A stretch of DNA of 28,255 nt from an uncultured Selenomonadaceae bacterium (GCA_937902665.1 CALELM010000032.1:1-28255), one strand, 5' to 3'. Positions 16,133-24,389 are shown, counted from the first letter of the stretch. Numbers and translations are program-made. The notes: a model not told the origin generated them from the letters alone.

Positions 16133-17220
16133 CTTACCTGATCCACGATATCAAGATGCTCTGCATAGGTATGCGAGTAATGATTGTGTCCCTCTCGATC
16201 CGCTACAAAATACAGATAATCGGTAGCAGAAGGATGCAAAACTGCGTCAATAGAGTCTACCCCGGGATTCGCAATCGGCCCCGGAGGAAGTCCCATGTGC
16301 TGGTAAGTATTATAAGGGGAATCCACTTTCGTGTCCTCAATAGAGAGATCCTCCTTCGGTGCATCCTTCAAATATTGGAAAGGAGCATCCGACTGCAAAG
16401 GCATCCCCACCTTCATCCGTTTAAAGAACACCTGAGCAATGATGGGTCTGTCTTCCGCATACCGAGCCTCTTTTTCTACCAAGGAAGCAAGCGTTACCAG
16501 CTCATAAATGGACAAGCCCTTTTCCTTTGCCTCCTGCCGCATAGTCTCCGTCAAGCGGCTGTCGAAGGTTTCCGCCATCACCTTTAAAATATCCTGCTCC
16601 GTCACGTCCGTACTGACGGTATACGTTGCAGGAAACAAAAATCCTTCCGCACGATAGACAGAATTCTTGTCCTTCTCCATGTAGCTGTACGGAGCAAACT
16701 CCTTGGCAAGCGCCAAGAATTTTTCCCTGTCAACAATGCCTTCCTTTTCCAAAAGCTTGGCAATATCCAAGACACTGTAGCCCTCCGGAATCACAAACTT
16801 GTATTTTGTTGTAGCACCGGAAAGCAATTTATCAAAAACTTCCTGCGGATGCATATTCGCATGAAAGGCGTAGCTTCCCGCTTTGAACTGCTTTTCGTAT
16901 CCTTTCAGCTTTGCCATCAGCCAAAACTGATTCTTGTTCGCAATAACGCCACGGTTTTGAAGCTCCTCGCCGATATCAGAGGATGTCATTCCAGACTGAA
17001 CCTTCACATAAATAGGAATCCCGTCATTTTCTGTTGCCCGACTTTCCCACATACCAAAAAAAGCAAAAAAAGCCAGCACAAAGACAAGTAGAACACAAAT
17101 GAAAATTGCGGTCCAGTGCTTCCATGTGAAACTGTCCCAAAATCTTAAAGCCTTGCACTTCTCAGATAACTTATCTTTCCATGCATCCATGTCTTGCATT
17201 GACGGAAGTTTTGGATCCAA
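16129..17220 (-). CDS. mltG: Endolytic murein transglycosylase MltG
   Basis: The 363-residue protein cleaves nascent glycan strands at the membrane. It has a cytoplasmic N-terminus, one membrane segment (AIFICVLLVFVLAFFAFFGM, about 37-56) and a LysM-like region (YVKVQSGMTSSDIGEELQNRGVI). The YceG catalytic domain follows, with ASLVEKEARYAEDRPIIAQVF (catalytic Glu), MPLQSDAP and SPYNTYQHMGLPPGPIANPG. A TTG at 17220 lies eight bases after GGAGGAG and is chosen; an ATG further upstream sits at the -10 box and cannot be the start. The gene heads the unit reaching efp. Confidence 0.92.
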   Translation of the reverse strand: MDPKLPSMQDMDAWKDKLSEKCKALRFWDSFTWKHWTAIFICVLLVFVLAFFAFFGMWESRATENDGIPIYVKVQSGMTSSDIGEELQNRGVIANKNQFWLMAKLKGYEKQFKAGSYAFHANMHPQEVFDKLLSGATTKYKFVIPEGYSVLDIAKLLEKEGIVDREKFLALAKEFAPYSYMEKDKNSVYRAEGFLFPATYTVSTDVTEQDILKVMAETFDSRLTETMRQEAKEKGLSIYELVTLASLVEKEARYAEDRPIIAQVFFKRMKVGMPLQSDAPFQYLKDAPKEDLSIEDTKVDSPYNTYQHMGLPPGPIANPGVDSIDAVLHPSATDYLYFVADREGHNHYSHTYAEHLDIVDQVR

Positions 17221-17251
17221 AATAACATCTCCTCCTCCTATATACCCTCTC

Positions 17252-17280
17252 ATTATACGAAACTCAGGCGTATTTTACAA
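17252..17280 (-). promoter_or_regulatory. Promoter of the mltG operon
   Basis: On the minus strand TTGTAA (17280-17275) is followed by 17 bp and a perfect TATAAT (17257-17252). The mltG ribosome binding site is about 15-20 nt downstream of the box, supporting the TTG start at 17220. Confidence 0.75.
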
Positions 17281-17330
17281 GAAAAGCAACAAGAAGATTC
17301 TTTCTCCATAAGCCTCTGTGAAAAAGAATG

Positions 17331-18287
17331 TTATTCTATAAATTTTCGCAATGCTTTTCCGCCGAGATAGTCACACAATCTCCCTTGGTATTGACCTCGT
17401 TCCCCCATTTTCCGAACGATATCGTCCCGAATTTTCCACCAGCCTGTATGCCAATTTGAAAAAAGCGTATTGGCTTCCGGCGCTCTCCCTATAATCCTTT
17501 GCAGCACAACCTCAGGCGACAAATGCTCCAAAAAGCAAATCACCCGCTCTTGGTATTCCTCGCAGCTGATCAGCTCCCATGCCCCTTCCTCATACTGCCT
17601 TGCCATCTCTGTTCCCTTGACAATATAGAGGGCATGAAGCTTTACCTGATCAATCCGCAAGGCAGAAAGCACCTTTGCATTTTCCACAACGTCAATCCGA
17701 TCGTCCCACGGAAGGTTCAGAATCAAATGCGCACAGGACTGCAATCCCCAACGCTTCAAGCAAAGCACTGCATCAATGAACTCCCCGAGCGTATGCCCCC
17801 GATGGACTCTCTGCATGGAATGGTAATTTACCGTCTGCAAGCCAAGCTCCACGCAGATATCAATATTCAGCTCCTCCTTGCAACGTGACAGCATTTCCAT
17901 GTAATCGTCACTCACGCAATCGGGACGGGTAGCGATATAAACTGCCGCAATATCCTCACCGCTCCCCGCCTCCCTTACATACGACTGCAATTTTTCCAGC
18001 GGCAGATAGGTATTGCTGAAGTTTTGCAAATACGGAATAAATTTCTTTGCCTTGTACTTCGGCACAATATGTGCCTTATTCAAAGCTATTTGTTCCGTTA
18101 CCGACATCTCCGCAGGGAGATTCTCATAGCCCGCACCAATCTCCCCGCAAAAGGTACAGCCATCCCACCCCACACAGCCATCCCGATTGGGACACGTCAC
18201 AGGAAGCGCTATCGGCAACTTATAAACCTTCTCCCCATACCGCTGCTTCAAAAAATCAGAAAAATTTCGATAAACAAAACCGCTCAT
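17331..18287 (-). CDS. TIGR01212 family radical SAM protein (YhcC-like)
   Basis: The 318-residue protein starts YRNFSDFLKQRYGEKVYKLPI and has the cluster region TCPNRDGCVGWDGCTFC (Cys32, Cys44, Cys47), then the Elp3-like pattern (YIATRPDCVSDDYM, ELGLQTVNYHSMQRVHRGH, HLILNLPWDDR). This matches TIGR01212, whose substrate is unknown. The ribosome site AGGTAGG overlaps the end of the upstream radical SAM gene, so both are translated from one message. A short AGAAT-AAC-ATTCT hairpin with T5 just after the stop may be a weak terminator. Confidence 0.9.
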   Translation of the reverse strand: MSGFVYRNFSDFLKQRYGEKVYKLPIALPVTCPNRDGCVGWDGCTFCGEIGAGYENLPAEMSVTEQIALNKAHIVPKYKAKKFIPYLQNFSNTYLPLEKLQSYVREAGSGEDIAAVYIATRPDCVSDDYMEMLSRCKEELNIDICVELGLQTVNYHSMQRVHRGHTLGEFIDAVLCLKRWGLQSCAHLILNLPWDDRIDVVENAKVLSALRIDQVKLHALYIVKGTEMARQYEEGAWELISCEEYQERVICFLEHLSPEVVLQRIIGRAPEANTLFSNWHTGWWKIRDDIVRKMGERGQYQGRLCDYLGGKALRKFIE

Positions 18288-18293
18288 GAATTC

Positions 18294-20129
18294 CTACCTC
18301 TCATTTTCCTGCAAGACTTTGTGCAAGAAATCCACAGGACATTCTATTTTCATGCAAACCGTCCGACTGCCCGTAAAATCAAAAAGAACTGCCGTCTGCT
18401 TCTTCCCTTTTTGCAAAACATCATAATCAAAAATTTCAATATGATAGCTTCCCCGAAGCTCCCGCCAGTTGGTAAACCGAAAATCAGGCAAGTAACGCAG
18501 TACCTCTTTGCCTCGCCAAAATTTTGCCGTCCAAGCCTGATATCTCTCCCTGTTCCAATGCAGGCTATCTGGACGAAGCCTTCCCTTGTCTGCCATCAGC
18601 GAATCAAACCGCAGCAAATTATCCAAGTACCCCAAATCTTCTCCATACTGCACTGCGGCAAATTCTGCCAAATATCCATAGAGAGACTTTGTCGCATGCG
18701 CAACGCGATGATATCCTCTCTGTTCCCAAAAATCCGTAAATTTTTGATAGAAGCGAAACACATTTCCATCCTCATGCCTTACCATCAGCTCATCCATCGT
18801 ATAACGGCACCGCCCTGCATTGTAATACAGCTCAAATACCATCTCAAAGCTGTGCAGCCATCGAATTTCACCATAGGACATCCATCGGTTGCCAAGCACC
18901 TCATACGGTGCAGTATCCATATAGCGATACTCCCCATCCTCCACGAGTTCCATCATCGCAGCGCCCTTCAAAAACTTCAAGAAGCCAAGCTGCAGCATAT
19001 CCGGCTTCAGGGCATACACCTCCTGAAAGGATTTCGCAAAGGAATCCATCCCCTCCTCCGGAAGCCCAATAATCAAATCCACATGCAAATGCATATTTTG
19101 GAAGCTCCGTATTTTTTGGATATTTTCCACAATCCGTTCCCAGTCATTGACTCTTGCAACCTTTGCGAGTGTCAACGGGTTCGTTGATTGAATGCCGATT
19201 TCCAGCTGCACACGTCCCTCTGGCATCCGCCCAAGAACCTCGCATACCTCCGCATCGACATAATCAATGGCAACTTCAAAATGAAAATTTGTCCGACAAG
19301 TATCAGGAATATCCAAAATATGTTTTAGGATTGGCAAGAAATGCGATTTTTTTGCATTGAATGTCCGATCCACAAATTTGACCTGACGTACATTATGCCG
19401 TACAAAAAAGTCAATTTCCGAAAAAACACGCAAAAGCGGCAAATAACGAACCCCCTGCGTTGCGCAGGAAAGACAGTACCTGCAAGAAAACGGACATCCT
19501 CTGGAGGTCTCATAATACAAAATCCGCTCAGAAAGCAACGAAATTTCTTCCTCACGATAGGGAAAGGGAAGAAGCGACAAATCAGATACCGCAGCAACCT
19601 CCCCTGCATGAATCCCATGCGTATCCCTCCATGCAATCCCCGAAAAATCAATGCCATGAGACTTTCCCGACAGCAAATGCTGCATGAGGTGCAAAACCGC
19701 TTCCTCCCCCTCCCCCCGCACAACATAGGAAACCATAGGATATTCCAAGAGAAATTTTTCCGTTTCATAGGAAACCTCTGGCCCACCGCATAAAATTATC
19801 GTATGGGGCAGAACCTTGGGAAGGAGTCGCAGCAATCGCTTTACCAGCTCTATATTCCAGATATAGCAAGCAATCCCCAAAATTGCAGGCTGTTTTTCAT
19901 AAATCTCACCCAAAATATCCAAAAGCTGATGATTGATTGTCAGCTCCAATACTTCCGTATCTGCAACCTTCCTGCAGGCTTCTCTCAAATACCTGCAGGA
20001 AAGCGACGTATGCGGGAATTTGGCATTCAAAGCAAGCCACACTATATTTTTTTGCCTATTTATGGACTCCACTGTTTTTTCTAATGGATTTTTCAAAGAA
20101 TCAACACCTTCTTTCGCATATTTGACCAT
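18294..20129 (-). CDS. B12-binding domain radical SAM protein (DUF4080)
   Basis: The protein (up to 611 residues) has an N-terminal cobalamin-binding-like domain (VWLALNAKFPHTSLSCRYLREA...ILCGGPEVSYE), a radical SAM core with SRGCPFSCRYC (Cys212, 216, 219) and IGLPEEGMDSF, and a C-terminal DUF4080 region. The N-terminal domain lacks an obvious DxHxxG, as in many relatives. The first ATG has no ribosome binding site. AAGAAGGTG lies inside the frame eight bases before a TTG at codon 12, so the true start may be there or later. It faces the rubrerythrin gene divergently. Its substrate is unknown. Confidence 0.88.
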   Translation of the reverse strand: MVKYAKEGVDSLKNPLEKTVESINRQKNIVWLALNAKFPHTSLSCRYLREACRKVADTEVLELTINHQLLDILGEIYEKQPAILGIACYIWNIELVKRLLRLLPKVLPHTIILCGGPEVSYETEKFLLEYPMVSYVVRGEGEEAVLHLMQHLLSGKSHGIDFSGIAWRDTHGIHAGEVAAVSDLSLLPFPYREEEISLLSERILYYETSRGCPFSCRYCLSCATQGVRYLPLLRVFSEIDFFVRHNVRQVKFVDRTFNAKKSHFLPILKHILDIPDTCRTNFHFEVAIDYVDAEVCEVLGRMPEGRVQLEIGIQSTNPLTLAKVARVNDWERIVENIQKIRSFQNMHLHVDLIIGLPEEGMDSFAKSFQEVYALKPDMLQLGFLKFLKGAAMMELVEDGEYRYMDTAPYEVLGNRWMSYGEIRWLHSFEMVFELYYNAGRCRYTMDELMVRHEDGNVFRFYQKFTDFWEQRGYHRVAHATKSLYGYLAEFAAVQYGEDLGYLDNLLRFDSLMADKGRLRPDSLHWNRERYQAWTAKFWRGKEVLRYLPDFRFTNWRELRGSYHIEIFDYDVLQKGKKQTAVLFDFTGSRTVCMKIECPVDFLHKVLQENER

Positions 20130-20158
20130 TTAAAAGACGCAAAAAAACTGCTAAAATA

Positions 20159-20184
20159 TTGACAATCCGATAATCAATTATAAC
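20159..20184 (+). promoter_or_regulatory. Possible rubrerythrin promoter with dyad ATAAT-CA-ATTAT
   Basis: A perfect -35-like TTGACA (20159-20164) precedes TATAAC (20179-20184), but the spacer of 14 bp is short. A dyad GATAAT-CA-ATTATAA covers the spacer and the -10. It resembles a PerR/Fur half-site pair with a centre one base too wide. PerR control of rubrerythrin is known in clostridia, but here it is only a suggestion. Confidence 0.35.
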
Positions 20185-20236
20185 GCCATTGTTCAAGAAA
20201 ATGCCACAAGCATTTCCTTGTTTGAGGGCGTTATAA
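20178..20236. repeat. 59-bp palindromic element in the rubrerythrin leader
   Basis: The outer arms TTATAACGCC (20178-20187) and GGCGTTATAA (20227-20236) are perfect complements. The inner arms CAAGAAAATGC and GCATTTCCTTG pair with one mismatch around CACAA. The element ends 24 nt before the rubrerythrin start. A related hairpin with the same downstream bases lies at 3790-3849. Confidence 0.75.
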
Positions 20237-20259
20237 ATAACATCATAGGAGGGATCTTC

Positions 20260-20805
20260 ATGAAAAAGTATGTTTGCACTGTATGCGGTTATGTTTTTGA
20301 AGGCGATGCTCCTCCAGAGCAATGCCCCATTTGCAAAGCACCTGCCTCCAAGTTCAAGGAACAAACAGGCGAACTTGTTTTTGCAGATGCGCATCATATA
20401 GGTGTTGCTAAGGGATCGGACGAAAAAGTTATAGAAGGCCTGCGGCAGAACTTCACAGGCGAATGCACGGAGGTTGGCATGTACCTTGCCATGAGCCGCC
20501 AAGCAGACCGCGAAGGTTATCCGGAAATTGCAGAAGCATTCAAGCGTTATGCATGGGAAGAAGCAGAGCATGCCTCAAAATTTGCTGAATTGCTCGGTGA
20601 AGTCCTGACGGACAGCACCAAGAAAAATCTTGCGATGCGAATTGATGCAGAACAAGGTGCTTGTGCCGGAAAGAAGGAGCTTGCTACCCTTGCAAAGAAG
20701 CTGGACTACGATGCTATCCATGACACAGTACATGAAATGGCAAAGGACGAGGCTCGTCATGGCTGCGGCTTCAAGGGACTTTATGACAGGTATTTCAAAG
20801 ATTGA
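20260..20805 (+). CDS. Reverse rubrerythrin (rubredoxin-first; peroxide reductase)
   Basis: The 181-residue protein has the rubredoxin module first (CTVCG at 6-10 and CPICK at 22-26), followed by the ferritin-like di-iron domain with ECTEVGMYLAMSRQADREG, WEEAEHASKF and KDEARHG. This order is that of clostridial reverse rubrerythrins, which reduce hydrogen peroxide and oxygen in the cytoplasm using NADH-derived electrons. GGAGGG lies six bases before the ATG. It is the only plus-strand gene between 4112 and 24389 and has its own terminator, so it is a single-gene unit with a structured leader. Confidence 0.93.
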   Translation: MKKYVCTVCGYVFEGDAPPEQCPICKAPASKFKEQTGELVFADAHHIGVAKGSDEKVIEGLRQNFTGECTEVGMYLAMSRQADREGYPEIAEAFKRYAWEEAEHASKFAELLGEVLTDSTKKNLAMRIDAEQGACAGKKELATLAKKLDYDAIHDTVHEMAKDEARHGCGFKGLYDRYFKD

Positions 20806-20828
20806 CCCTCATATCTCATATCATAAAA

Positions 20829-20871
20829 GGGCCGTGAAAAATGATCACTCATTTTTCACGGTCCCCTTTTT
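20829..20871. terminator. Bidirectional intrinsic terminator after rubrerythrin
   Basis: GGGCCGTGAAAAATGA pairs with TCATTTTTCACGGTCCC around TCAC, followed by T5 on the plus strand. On the minus strand the arm ends in CCCTTTTA. It serves rubrerythrin and probably the converging 20907-24010 unit. Confidence 0.88.
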
Positions 20872-20906
20872 GTATCTTCATATTTTGAAAAATATTGCTC
20901 GGCAAG

Positions 20907-21371
20907 CTAACCTTCGTTCTCCTTCGTCAAATTCCACTTGTGCAAGGAATTTTCCATATTGCTTAGCACTTCTGATGTAATATTTCCCCTGCTTGCACGT
21001 TTAAAAATCTGCGCTGTACGGAGAATATCCTCTATATCCCGAATATAGGCTTCCTCCACTTGCCGCATTGCCTCAAGGGCAGGATTCCTGCTGCTCCCAG
21101 AAAAGGCTTTTTGATAGAGCTTTTTCAAATCCTTCACCGTCTTTTTCTGTGTGAGAAGCAAACCAATATTTTCCTTGGTCACACTCACAAGCGCTCCATC
21201 TATTTTTTCATGAAGCTTTTCTATCTCTGCAAGATGCTCCTTTGCCTTTTCCAGAACCTTCCTGTCTGCTGCCAAGCGTTCTCTTTCCAGTTCTTTCCCC
21301 GTTTGCTTGATAAAATCATTTTCTTTGTGGTCATGCCCACAGGCACAAGCGCCATCCTGTTTCATTTTCAT
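20907..21371 (-). CDS. Small coiled-coil protein with Cys/His N-terminus, unknown function
   Basis: I do not recognise this 154-residue protein. The N-terminus reads MKMKQDGACACGHDHKEND, with two Cys and two His close together, a possible metal site. The remainder is charged and helical (ELERERLAADRKVLEKAKEH, EIEKLHEKIDGALVSV) and ends with a helix pair. GGGG is eight bases from the ATG and overlaps the end of the glycosyltransferase gene (stop at 21379-21377), so translation is probably coupled. It could assist that enzyme or be its target, which is inference from position only. Confidence 0.65.
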   Translation of the reverse strand: MKMKQDGACACGHDHKENDFIKQTGKELERERLAADRKVLEKAKEHLAEIEKLHEKIDGALVSVTKENIGLLLTQKKTVKDLKKLYQKAFSGSSRNPALEAMRQVEEAYIRDIEDILRTAQIFKRASRGNITSEVLSNMENSLHKWNLTKENEG

Positions 21372-21376
21372 GTTTT

Positions 21377-22840
21377 TCACCCCAATACAACATCCCCGCT
21401 TGCAAGCTTCCCATAGCTCTCCTCCAATGCTTTCATGTAACCTTTCACATCCATAAGAGCAGAGCCTTCCATCTTTCCCCGCAGGGCTTTCTGCATATTC
21501 TGCAAGCGTTCCTCGTCCCTTGCCAGAGAAACTGCCTTTTCTATATATTCTTCTATCGTATTTGCAATGATTTCCCCACAGTCTGCCGCCTGCAGGATAC
21601 TTGCACCAAATCGGGAACCATAGCGGCTGCCGCACAGCGTCACAACAGGCGTTCCTGCATAAAGCGATGCCGCCGTCACTCCTCCGCCGGGATAAGGTGA
21701 TGTGTCCAACAGGATATCCACAAGCCCAAGGTCATTCATGTAATCTTTTGATGCCATCCGCACCTGCACAGCAGCTCCCAGCCCTGCGGCTTCCACTCGC
21801 TTTTCCATCGCCTGAATCCTCGCTGGCAAGCACAGCGTATCCTGCAAGACAAGCCTGCTTTTCGGAACACCGTCCACGATTCGTTTCCATGCCCGAAGCA
21901 TGCAATCCGTAATCTTCATAAAATTGCAGAAGCAGCCAAAGTAAACGGACTGTCCTGAAAGTCTCGGGAAACGGCGAAATGCCTTCATCTCCTCCGTTGG
22001 CTGCCAGCAAAAAGCATGCGGCAGCTCCAGCATTTGCTCCACAAACCTGCCCTTTGCGTCCTGCGGTGCCAGCACGGCATCCGAAAGCAGATAGTCCACC
22101 TTGGAACACCCTACCGTATCAAACCAGCCAACAGCACAAACCTGCACCTGCGCAGGACGATACGCAAGCACAGACAATGTCATGCCGCCGGATGCATGCC
22201 CGCAAAGATCCACAAGAATATCAACTCCGTCCTCCTGAATCCTGCCTGCCACTTCCTCAAAATTCAATCCATCAAACGCATGCCAGCCGTCCACAAACTC
22301 CGCTATTCTCTGGGAACGGGCATCCATGCTTTGCTCCATGCTGTAGCAAAAGACTTCAAACCTTTCCCTGTCATAGTGCAGAAGCATGGCATCCGTAAAT
22401 CTTGCTACCGATTGCTCCAAAAAATTTACTGCCAAATAACCGACACGAATTTTCTCATGCGAAACCTTCCTCACATACGGAAGCGGCTCCGTATCCTGAT
22501 AAAGCGTTCCGCAGTTGAGATGCTCTTGATAAAGCGCAGCATCCGCAACGCCATCCAAATAGTGAAGTGCAAATAAATAATTAGAAAAGTGCTGCCTCTG
22601 GCTTCGCAGGAACCTATCGCACTGCGCCGCCTGAAAATATGCCTGTGCAGCGCCTTCCGCATCGCCCAGATCGTGAAAGCATGCCCCAAAAAGCTCATGC
22701 ATCCTCCATGCGTCCCGCTCCAAAAACTGCTCCGATGCATGCTCCTTGAATTCCTTCAAGGAGGCAAATGCCCTCTCTGTCTTCCCCGATGCCAAAAGCT
22801 CCTGCACATGCTCCAGTGCCTCTTTTTCCTCTTCCTTCAT
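21377..22840 (-). CDS. GT41 family (SPINDLY/OGT-like) O-glycosyltransferase
   Basis: The 487-residue protein has an N-terminal TPR-like helical part (to about 110) and then a GT41 catalytic region. Visible are IRVGYLAVNF (131-140), HYDRERFEVFCYS, VDILVDLCGHASGG, YRPAQVQV, FGCFCNFMKI with Lys309 at the place of the conserved UDP-binding Lys, and VDILLDTSPYPGGG with YAGTPVVTL. The position of the first conserved His of OGT (DFxxH) is Gln143. GT41 enzymes attach GlcNAc or fucose to Ser/Thr of proteins; bacterial ones often modify surface or flagellar proteins. GGGGGAG is six bases before the ATG. It lies between a membrane phosphoesterase and a small coiled-coil gene. Confidence 0.85.
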   Translation of the reverse strand: MKEEEKEALEHVQELLASGKTERAFASLKEFKEHASEQFLERDAWRMHELFGACFHDLGDAEGAAQAYFQAAQCDRFLRSQRQHFSNYLFALHYLDGVADAALYQEHLNCGTLYQDTEPLPYVRKVSHEKIRVGYLAVNFLEQSVARFTDAMLLHYDRERFEVFCYSMEQSMDARSQRIAEFVDGWHAFDGLNFEEVAGRIQEDGVDILVDLCGHASGGMTLSVLAYRPAQVQVCAVGWFDTVGCSKVDYLLSDAVLAPQDAKGRFVEQMLELPHAFCWQPTEEMKAFRRFPRLSGQSVYFGCFCNFMKITDCMLRAWKRIVDGVPKSRLVLQDTLCLPARIQAMEKRVEAAGLGAAVQVRMASKDYMNDLGLVDILLDTSPYPGGGVTAASLYAGTPVVTLCGSRYGSRFGASILQAADCGEIIANTIEEYIEKAVSLARDEERLQNMQKALRGKMEGSALMDVKGYMKALEESYGKLASGDVVLG

Positions 22841-22861
22841 GGAACACTCCCCCTGCCCTTA

Positions 22862-24010
22862 TCAGCCATTCCGCAGCGTAAAGTATGCAATTTCCGGCGG
22901 ACATCCAATCCTGCACGGAAACCAGCTCCCATTGCCGCTATGGACATATCCATAGGAATCCCCGATTCTCACCATGCCCCTCGTATACTTGAAAACTGGA
23001 AACAGCGGCATTCCAAATATGCCAAACTGCGCCCCATGCGTATGTCCGGAAAGCGTCAGATTGATTCCTGCTGCCGCCGCATCATCTATAAAATCAGGGT
23101 GATGCGCCAAGAGAATCTTCACCGAATCCTTCGGCACATCCCGCAAAGTCTCTCGCATAAAGGCTCTTTCATCCTCCTGAAAACGATCCCTTCGCATAGG
23201 ATAATCCGCTCCCAAAATGACCAGCGGACATTTCCCCTCCACAGCAACAGCCGCCTCATTTGCCAAAACATGGATCCTCGTTTCCTTCAGCATGGCACGA
23301 ATCTTCTCAATCCCCCGCATATGCTCATGATTGCCATAGCAATACCAGATTCCATGCGGAAAAGAACCAACGAAGCTGTCCAAAAGCATTGCCGCCTCTT
23401 GGTTCATCAAAACATCATCGAAAAGGTCGCCCGTTATTACAAGCATATCCGGCTTTCCTGCTACCGTTTTCTTAAGCAAGTCTCCGAGCTTTTCCACAGA
23501 AAAGAACATCCCCAAATGAATATCGCTGAGCTGCGCCACACGAAATCCCTTCAAGCCGGCAGGAAGATTTTTCACAGGAATCTGAAATTCCCGTTCCACC
23601 GTCTCGTCCTTTTCACAAAAGCTCCCGTATCCTGCCGCTCCCGCAGCCGCTATCGGATAAGCCGCCGCGCATTTCAAAAACTTTCGCCGGCTCATGTCAA
23701 ACGGGACAGACGGCACGGCAAACTGCCGCCAAATCCATCGAAACAGTACTGCGGCATAAACGATACCCACAAAAAGCATCTGGCCTGCCAAAAGAAAGAC
23801 CACCACATGCATCAAATATCCAAGCCAAGAAAATTCATGAAACAAAAACCAGCCGCCTAAAAGAAATACACCCTCCAGTGCATTCGCCAGAAAAATTCCC
23901 TTGCCAACATACCTGCGCCTTCGATCCTCCATAAAATAAGCAAGCCCTCGATAGCTCAAAAAAGCCATCAAAAGCAACCAAACCAATACAATAAGCATAA
24001 ACAGCTTCAA
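22862..24010 (-). CDS. Membrane-anchored metallophosphoesterase (YkuE/YaeI type)
   Basis: The product (about 382 residues) begins with three or four hydrophobic segments (residues 2-20, 38-57, 62-90). A twin-arginine-like motif SRRKFLK (107-113) and another hydrophobic stretch come next, and then the calcineurin-like phosphoesterase domain. Its metal motifs are SDIHLG (Asp163, His165), GDLFDD (195), GNHEH (227-230), HHPD and SGHTHGAQFG. Relatives hydrolyse lipid-linked or nucleotide pyrophosphates at the outer membrane face; the substrate here is unknown. The start TTG is eight bases after GGGAG; an in-frame GTG three codons earlier sits too close to it. It leads the unit with the GT41 gene. 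Confidence 0.88.
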   Translation of the reverse strand: MKLFMLIVLVWLLLMAFLSYRGLAYFMEDRRRRYVGKGIFLANALEGVFLLGGWFLFHEFSWLGYLMHVVVFLLAGQMLFVGIVYAAVLFRWIWRQFAVPSVPFDMSRRKFLKCAAAYPIAAAGAAGYGSFCEKDETVEREFQIPVKNLPAGLKGFRVAQLSDIHLGMFFSVEKLGDLLKKTVAGKPDMLVITGDLFDDVLMNQEAAMLLDSFVGSFPHGIWYCYGNHEHMRGIEKIRAMLKETRIHVLANEAAVAVEGKCPLVILGADYPMRRDRFQEDERAFMRETLRDVPKDSVKILLAHHPDFIDDAAAAGINLTLSGHTHGAQFGIFGMPLFPVFKYTRGMVRIGDSYGYVHSGNGSWFPCRIGCPPEIAYFTLRNG

Positions 24011-24145
24011 AACCAACACTCCCGTTCCCTGTGCTCATTGCCGTATCCAAAATGATACAAGAACAACGATAGTTGTGAAAAACATCTTCCCTATTCACTT
24101 AGAATTTCGTACATTTTATCATTATTCCCATTGCTTTTGCAACGC

Positions 24146-24177
24146 AAAAAAGTGCAAAGCCGCAGCCATGCACTTTT
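24146..24177 (-). terminator. Terminator of the 58-residue protein gene
   Basis: AAAAGTGCA (24148-24156) and TGCACTTTT (24169-24177) form a 9-bp stem with a 12-nt loop; on the minus strand it is followed by further T residues. It lies 36 bases past the stop of the small gene. Confidence 0.75.
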
Positions 24178-24212
24178 GCATTGAAATATGGAACCTTTGT
24201 AAATGAACGGAA

Positions 24213-24389
24213 TCATTTCTGCTCTTGGGCATAGAGAATCACCTTATCCTTGATTTCTTTTACAGGTTTTCTCTGTGATTTCTCCTGATGAAAGAGCGCA
24301 GAAAGCTTATCACCAATGGCATCTGCCATTCGTTCCACAATGCTTTTCTTCAGTGGAACAAACAAGTGATTCATGTGTTCTTTTTTCAT
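24213..24389 (-). CDS. Small helical protein, unknown function
   Basis: A 58-residue frame starts MKKEHMNHLFVPLKKSIVER and ends VILYAQEQK. It has a strong ribosome binding site (GGAGGAGGAG, seven or so bases before the ATG) and its own terminator. The sequence is basic, amphipathic and without Cys. No family is recognised. The clean initiation and termination signals are why I call it real despite its size. It lies directly downstream of the kinase debris. Confidence 0.6.
   Translation of the reverse strand: MKKEHMNHLFVPLKKSIVERMADAIGDKLSALFHQEKSQRKPVKEIKDKVILYAQEQK

Noticed and set aside
18024..19187. Plus-strand open frame of 387 codons
   Set aside because: It is antisense to the two radical SAM genes, whose motifs are clear. 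The composition (rich in His, Ile, Pro, Arg) is that of a shadow frame.
22589..23860. Plus-strand open frame of 423 codons
   Set aside because: It is antisense to the GT41 and phosphoesterase genes, with no ribosome site and shadow composition.
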